A stretch of 15,828 nt of DNA, taken from positions 1 through 15,828 of the forward strand of contig SGPL01000630.1 of the NCBI GenBank assembly GCA_004802705.1, in the 5' to 3' direction. The number at the start of each line of letters is the position of its first letter. The stretch's first letter is position 1. Source of the DNA: Bondarzewia mesenterica (Eukaryota; Basidiomycota; Agaricomycetes; Russulales; Bondarzewiaceae). Positions 11,064 through 15,828 of the stretch are shown here, piece after piece. The position numbers and the translations under genes were made by a program. A model generated the notes under the pieces. That model was not told where the DNA came from. It made no database searches and saw only the letters and a list, made by a program, of their open reading frames with translations.

Positions 11064-14000
11064 TCAAGCAGAGTAAGTATGATCTGGCGACGACAGGTTC
11101 GTGGCCGATGGAAATCTCGACTGTATAGAGTAACAGCTGTCCAAAAAACGCTCTATATCCAGTGGATCTGACTGCCCACTGAGGCCTTCGACCCCGGGAA
11201 AATTCGCAGCAAAAACACCAGGACGTAGCCTCGACCATATATCTTCCGCCGCGAGCCGATGGCCAAGCAAATCCTGCATGCACGGTTGAATCTGGGAAAG
11301 GATTCTCGTCGCACGCGTGATGTGCTGTAAGGATGGCTCTGGGTGAGCGTCTCTCTGCCAATCAGTGGCGGACTTGAAGACGCGTCGCGTCCGGCTCCGG
11401 ATCACATCGAGGTGTTGAAGCGCCCTATTCGCGAGCGTGTTGTAGGTGCTGAGGTCTTTCAACAACACCCGCGCAAAAGCGATCCATTCCTCGAGTTCAT
11501 CATTCTCAGGGTTGTGAGGATCCATGACAATGGCGACGGCTAGCATCACTGGATATTTTTCAGATGAAGTTATACATGAATGAAGGATAGGTCTTACGTG
11601 CAGAATCGAAAGCTATGGTAGCGAGGGCTGACCATCGAAGATGGGCACGGGGAACCTGAGTCTGGTGGAGTTGCAACATAGCCAAAACGCGTTTGCTTGA
11701 GAATGTGGTCGTCAGATAGGGATGATAACTCGATATAAAGAAGACGGGCGTACCAGAATATGAGACAAATTGTTTTCGCATGGTGATGAAAGAGAGAAAG
11801 CTTGCGGTCCTCCTCGATATCGGACTTAGCCCCTTCTTCTTTGTTCACATGTATGAACAAGAAGGGGCGCTGCAGGACAGTGAGTTTCAGGCAGGATACG
11901 CTAAAGCAAACCTTACCAAGAGTCTAGCGCGCTCACGGAAAATCCCCATAGTCAGCATGTGGTTCTGTAGCAAAGCTTCAACTATGACATCAGAAGCAGG
12001 TATATTTATGTTACCTGCAAAGTCAGGTAAGGATGACGAGCTGCGACTTGAATCGATTGGTAGCGAAAAGAAGCGGGTACATCTAGCTCGAATTGACGGA
12101 TCTGGCCTTCCAAGTCCAAGATGGTGCGATAAGTGGGAAGCGAAACGCTGAGGCATTGGTCCCAGATGCGCCCCAGTAACTGAGCGAACCGGCTTTCAAG
12201 AATCAAAAATACTACAAAAGCGAAAAGACGGATCAACACAATTGACACAGGCGATGAGGAGAAATCGGACACAGACTAGAATCTGTCGGCATTTCCAGAG
12301 GTTTGGGTACTAGCTGCGAAACGTCTCGCACATCGACTTGATCTAAGTTCATGGGGCTAGCAACATCGTTATGCTGAGGGATAGGGCTGACGTCAGTATG
12401 TTCAGCTCAAGAGGTAGATCAGAAATGAGTTCACCTGTTCCTGGATAATGTACGGACGCCCGTACATCATGCATTGATATCTTTGATAGAAGTCAGTTGC
12501 ATACCAGTGTAGAACACGAGACGCATTACCGATCCAACTTGAAAAGCGTCCCTGGACACCTGGTGAGCATCAGCGTGACACGGATAGATGGAGCTTACAC
12601 CAGATTCTCCTCTTGATTTCTGCATCCTGAGACCTTAACCCCCAAGTTTTTTTGACCATCACGATTCATGGAAACTAGAAACAGGCGTTCTGAGCCAAAA
12701 TTACCTCCTGGAAACTACCTCGAATCGCTCACGCGTGTGGGCCATCCGGATCGCTTGACCGACGACATAGTAATACTCTCTCACATCGCCCTCATTCTGA
12801 AAGTAAGACTCACATGAATTCGGAAGAGTTGTACAACAGCCAACCCACGACTTACCCATTGATACAAAGCCATCAAAGTCAGAGCTTGTATTCGTTCGAT
12901 TGAAGACGAAGGGGATTGAGATGTGCTCAACAGAACAGCACGAGCAAAATCATATAACCGCTTTCGCAGGAGATGTCTTCCGCCCTCATACTCTGCAAAA
13001 GTGACTGACTACAAAACGGCGGTAGAAAAGAAAAGCAGTCAAGAAAACAGACTAGGCAAAGTTATACAACGATGCTCACATCTTGATCGCTTTCTGGTAA
13101 AAATTGCAGAGCAGTCGTGCATGTGATAGAGAGAAGCGCAGTGAATTCGACGCTGGGTGGTATTGGCCCGGAAGTGACGATGTGATACAGGTTCTCGAAA
13201 CACGGTCTGTGTATGACCGGGCAGAGCCAGTGTACAGATGACTCGTCGAAAAAGTACGACAACAAGAAGTCCGTTAACTTGTCATTCGGGAAAAATTTCG
13301 ATAGATCTGCAGCGTCGCACATTTCCTCAGTGTTTTCTCGAATCTGTCAGTGCGTCAGGGAGCGCGTACGGAGGAAAAGGAAACTACGTACATACTCAAG
13401 TACTGTGTCTGCCATTGAACCAAATGGATTCGGAGTAGCAGAACAAGCCACTGAAACCTGTGGAGGTACGCTGACTAGGGATGCTGAAGACAACTTGATA
13501 GCATCGGGCAAGGATACATTCGAGGATGCCGAGGCAAGGATCCCGACTATGTGAGGTGTGGAAGGAGACGAATCAGCATTGTCGGGTTGCAACAAGTGCA
13601 TCAAGGTGTCAAATCCAGCTAAGGCCGTCGGGTCCGAGTTACTCAAAGCATTGGAGACGATTGTCCTGAGTTGAGCAACATGCTTCGTGAACTCCTCTGG
13701 CAACTCGCTCCGAGTCCTGATCGGCTCGTCGACCACTGGCTCCTCAATCGTCTCCGTNCGAGCTTTCNGCGTACTAGTTGCGACATGTTTTTTGCGGGCA
13801 GGTTCTTGGGGCTGCTCATATGCACAGAGGTGTTTNATTTCTCTGTCAATACTTTGGTGGAAGTTCAGAATGGGAGCAACGGCATAGAGCATGGAGAGTA
13901 CCATCTTTGACAGGGCTGACCACGATCNCACTAGAAAGTTCCTCATAATTAGCAAGCCGNTNATCTCANCTCTGGGCTTTGTACGTGTAGTAGCAATTAC

Positions 14001-14327
14001 CTGCTGCTTTCTCTTATGGCAAGCTTGAAATTTTACGGGGGAAGTGNGTATGTCCTTAGGACCCTCACGTTCTATCCTTCAGTAAAANTTAGAAAGACCT
14101 ACGTTGGCAGCTCCTGTCCGTAGTCNATCAACGNAAAGCACCATGACTCGAAGTTCCTGAACTTACAAAACAATTCTATTCCGCTTCAACTTCTTCTTGG
14201 GACTGGTGGGGGTCTGAGAGATGACAGGTTCAGGATGGTCCTGGAAAGTCACGCCCGACGTTATCGCCGACGTGCTGGATGCTGAACTGGNCGTTATCCC
14301 AGGTGATAGAAACCCATCTTCTGCCAT
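11064..14327 (-). CDS. Fungal Zn2Cys6 (binuclear zinc cluster) transcription factor
   Basis: Nuclear DNA-binding regulator of unknown target. Inferred exons: 14327-14167, 14113-14103, 14023-14001, 13930-13902, 13851-13404, 13343-13080, 12990-12856, 12796-12719, 12674-12601, 12559-12530, 12480-12435, 12373-12277, 12211-12015, 11964-11917, 11869-11754, 11695-11598, 11539-11064; these sum to 777 codons with stop. A basic PKKKLKRNR precedes the cluster SCQPCHKRKQQCDRGQPCQR plus a segment ending CAYE. Its six Cys, at residues 56, 59, 66, 72, 75 and 84, are spaced C-x2-C-x6-C-x5-C-x2-C-x8-C. The regulatory (fungal_trans type) domain follows: SYFFDESSVHWLCPVIHRPC, ERIQALTLMALYQW, FKLDRYQCMMYGRPYIIQEQ, and a C terminus with DPHNPENDELEEW. 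Exon 12674-12601 reads through TGA in the phased frame, although NRDGQK lies in another frame, so there is a local frame anomaly. The Cys66 codon contains an N. The regulated pathway cannot be told from sequence. Confidence 0.88.
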
Positions 14328-14715
14328 CTTTNGAGTGCTGAGTCGNCTATTGAACGGCACGCGTCNGAAAAGACGACGGGAAAGGACAGGATTCGAAACA
14401 TAATAATATGTACGATGAGTAAGGNGGCGCGGCTGAGCCTAATAACGCCGCGCGCCGCGGACTGACATTNNACTGACTGGTTCTNCTAAAGCNCCTGAGG
14501 CCTTGGCCTTGGGCCANTACATACCAAGAACATTGACTGAAGATTACATGCCAAACAAATGCTATTTAACGAGTGAGTCNCAAGAATATACAACTATNAT
14601 TTACAACAACTCTATCAAAAGTTCATGATAGCAAGANAATACACCCTCACCTNGTGCGGGCAANGACTAGTGAGGTTNAAGGTTCCAAGNGNTATCATCA
14701 CCANCGATACCACAA
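14328..14715. other. Intergenic region upstream of the zinc-cluster gene
   Basis: A 388-bp gap between the POT1-like stop codon (14716-14718) and the zinc-cluster start, both genes on the minus strand. It should hold the zinc-cluster promoter. It has one ACGCGT about 31 bp upstream of that ATG, a GC-rich patch near 14430-14465, and many N calls. No gene is recognised in it. Confidence 0.5.
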
Positions 14716-15828
14716 TCACGCGAGCCCATAAGCTCTCTCCTCCTCCTCCTCTCCAGGAATTCGCCAATTGTTTACAGTGAAATAGCACTCCTCCGTCACA
14801 ACAGGCAGATCCTCGTTCTTGTCNAAGGCTTCATGCTTCTCNACGAGATTGCCAATGTATGGTCTCAGCCGCTCGGTAAGGTCCTCGAAGGCTTGCTCAT
14901 TTTCATNGAAATCAACAGGAGACAGTCCAGCTAGGACNGACCACTGACANAAAATACGCATATCTCTTGTTANTTTCGAACGCAGATNCTACGGAGGGAG
15001 GCCATCACGTACGTCTTCGTCGACAGCGACAACAAGATGGTCCCCATATTCGTCTTTCANTTTGAAAAANAACTTGAANAGGCANTTGGCATATTGTTTC
15101 AACGTATCGTTGCAGTCTACGCATGCCTGNCGATTTTCAGGAATTCTGTACGAAGTCGTGAAGTCGTGAATGAAAGAAGCAAGTGCATGCCAGAGCTGAA
15201 GACATACCTCTTGTGACATTTTNCACAATGCCAAATAACGCAGTCCCTCAGNTTCAGCGGTCCAAAATCGACGACTCGAGCTCGGAGCCGGAATCGNTNG
15301 GGACATTTGTTGCTGTCAACAATCTCTTTGATGCTACTGATCCNGCCTCGTCGAGAACTANCGGAGNACTTCGCCACNACCGCGGTATCGGTANGCTTAG
15401 TCTCCCATTTTTGCTTNCGCCTTACGATACCATGTCAGTATAAAACNCGAGGCCNAATCATCAACGTGCACTTACGCCAACAGAGCTTTCAACTCTTCGT
15501 TGTTACTNCCCTGCGAATTCANCTGGGAGACGAGTCTGTCATGCCCGCCCAACTTNCCGTAAAGCTNGCTNTCNNTNNNATTCGNGNNCAACCTTANATG
15601 AGCTATCTGATAATATTTGCCTGCCTNCATCCGANTGGCCATGTCNTTCTGGCNTTCCCTCATGTTGATCGTGACGATAAGACCATCTCGATNTTTGGAC
15701 CAATTNGCAGCAAGAGGAGGAGGTTTGAGATCCCTTCGCTCAGTATAATCGGTGACATAGATCGTCGAGAANTGGCNAAGGTCGGTATNNNNCAGCTGAA
15801 AGGAANANCTGAAANNNNTNNNTGNNNA
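14716..15828 (-). CDS. POT1: POT1-type telomere single-strand DNA-binding protein, C-terminal part (5' end beyond window)
   Basis: POT1 binds the G-rich telomeric overhang in the shelterin complex and protects chromosome ends. Exons read: 15828 (edge) to 15476, 15420-15208, 15145-15013, 14943-14716, with introns of 55-69 bp. Seen in order: an OB-fold-like segment (YVTDYTERRDLKPPP, then DGLIVTINMRE, AGKYYQIAH, KLGGHDRLVSQ), a linker ending ELKALL then RKQKWE after an intron, and a C-terminal segment RFRLRARVVDFGPL, LRDCVIWHC, KCHKR joined across an intron to IPEN and ACVDCNDTLKQYA. This CxxC...CxxC arrangement resembles the zinc site of the POT1 C-terminal domain. It ends with an acidic EEEEERAYGLA and stop. 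Many codons hold N, so the residue-level reading is partial. Another OB-fold telomere protein is the main alternative. Confidence 0.75.

Noticed and set aside
10752..11171. 139-residue plus-strand open frame in the kexin upstream gap
   Set aside because: No known family, no intron or promoter support, and it overlaps the end of the zinc-cluster gene on the other strand.
11064..14327. Zinc-cluster gene as a pseudogene
   Set aside because: Apart from one local anomaly near 12.66 kb, all inferred exons keep phase and the six zinc-binding Cys positions are readable, one of them with an N in its codon; N-rich sequence makes error the simpler cause.

Overview
The window looks like nuclear DNA of a filamentous basidiomycete, probably an Agaricomycete. 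It is gene dense, with five protein genes in 15.8 kb. The genes are cut by many short introns, mostly 47-65 bp and almost all GT-AG, and intergenic gaps run from about 0.14 to 0.7 kb. The protein families and their domain layouts are fungal. Sequence quality is poor in places: N calls are frequent at about 1.98-3.56 kb and 13.7-15.83 kb, and the right edge fades into N. Single-base frame breaks should be read with that in mind.

Layout, left to right. (1) Positions 4363 to 1, minus strand, running off the left edge: a DNMT1-type cytosine-5 DNA methyltransferase with a replication-foci (RFD) domain, two BAH domains and the catalytic core. At least 17 exons could be joined. (2) Positions 4506-7287, plus strand: MCM7, a subunit of the replicative helicase, nine exons. 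(3) Positions 10362-7500, minus strand: a kexin (KEX2-type) proprotein convertase of 885 residues, five exons, complete and in frame. (4) Positions 14327-11064, minus strand: a Zn2Cys6 transcription factor in about 17 exons, whose zinc cluster is itself split over five exons. (5) Positions 15828 to 14716, minus strand, running off the right edge: the C-terminal part of a POT1-type telomeric single-strand binding protein.

The most interesting point is the 142-bp divergent promoter shared by the methyltransferase and MCM7. It holds three ACGCGT (MluI cell-cycle box) sites within 61 bp. ACGCGT is the binding site of the G1/S factor MBF in ascomycete yeasts. One compact promoter could therefore time both a helicase subunit and the maintenance methyltransferase that copies methylation behind the fork. 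POT1 and MCM7 also act in chromosome replication and maintenance, but that wider grouping may be chance. The kexin and the zinc-cluster factor have no evident link to it.

No CRISPR array, tRNA, rRNA or transposon was recognised, and I see no wholly new system. The value of the window lies in the shared promoter, the extreme exon fragmentation (exons of 11, 14, 17, 23 and 29 nt inside conserved domains), one apparent GC-AG intron, and three frame anomalies that could be sequencing errors or real lesions.
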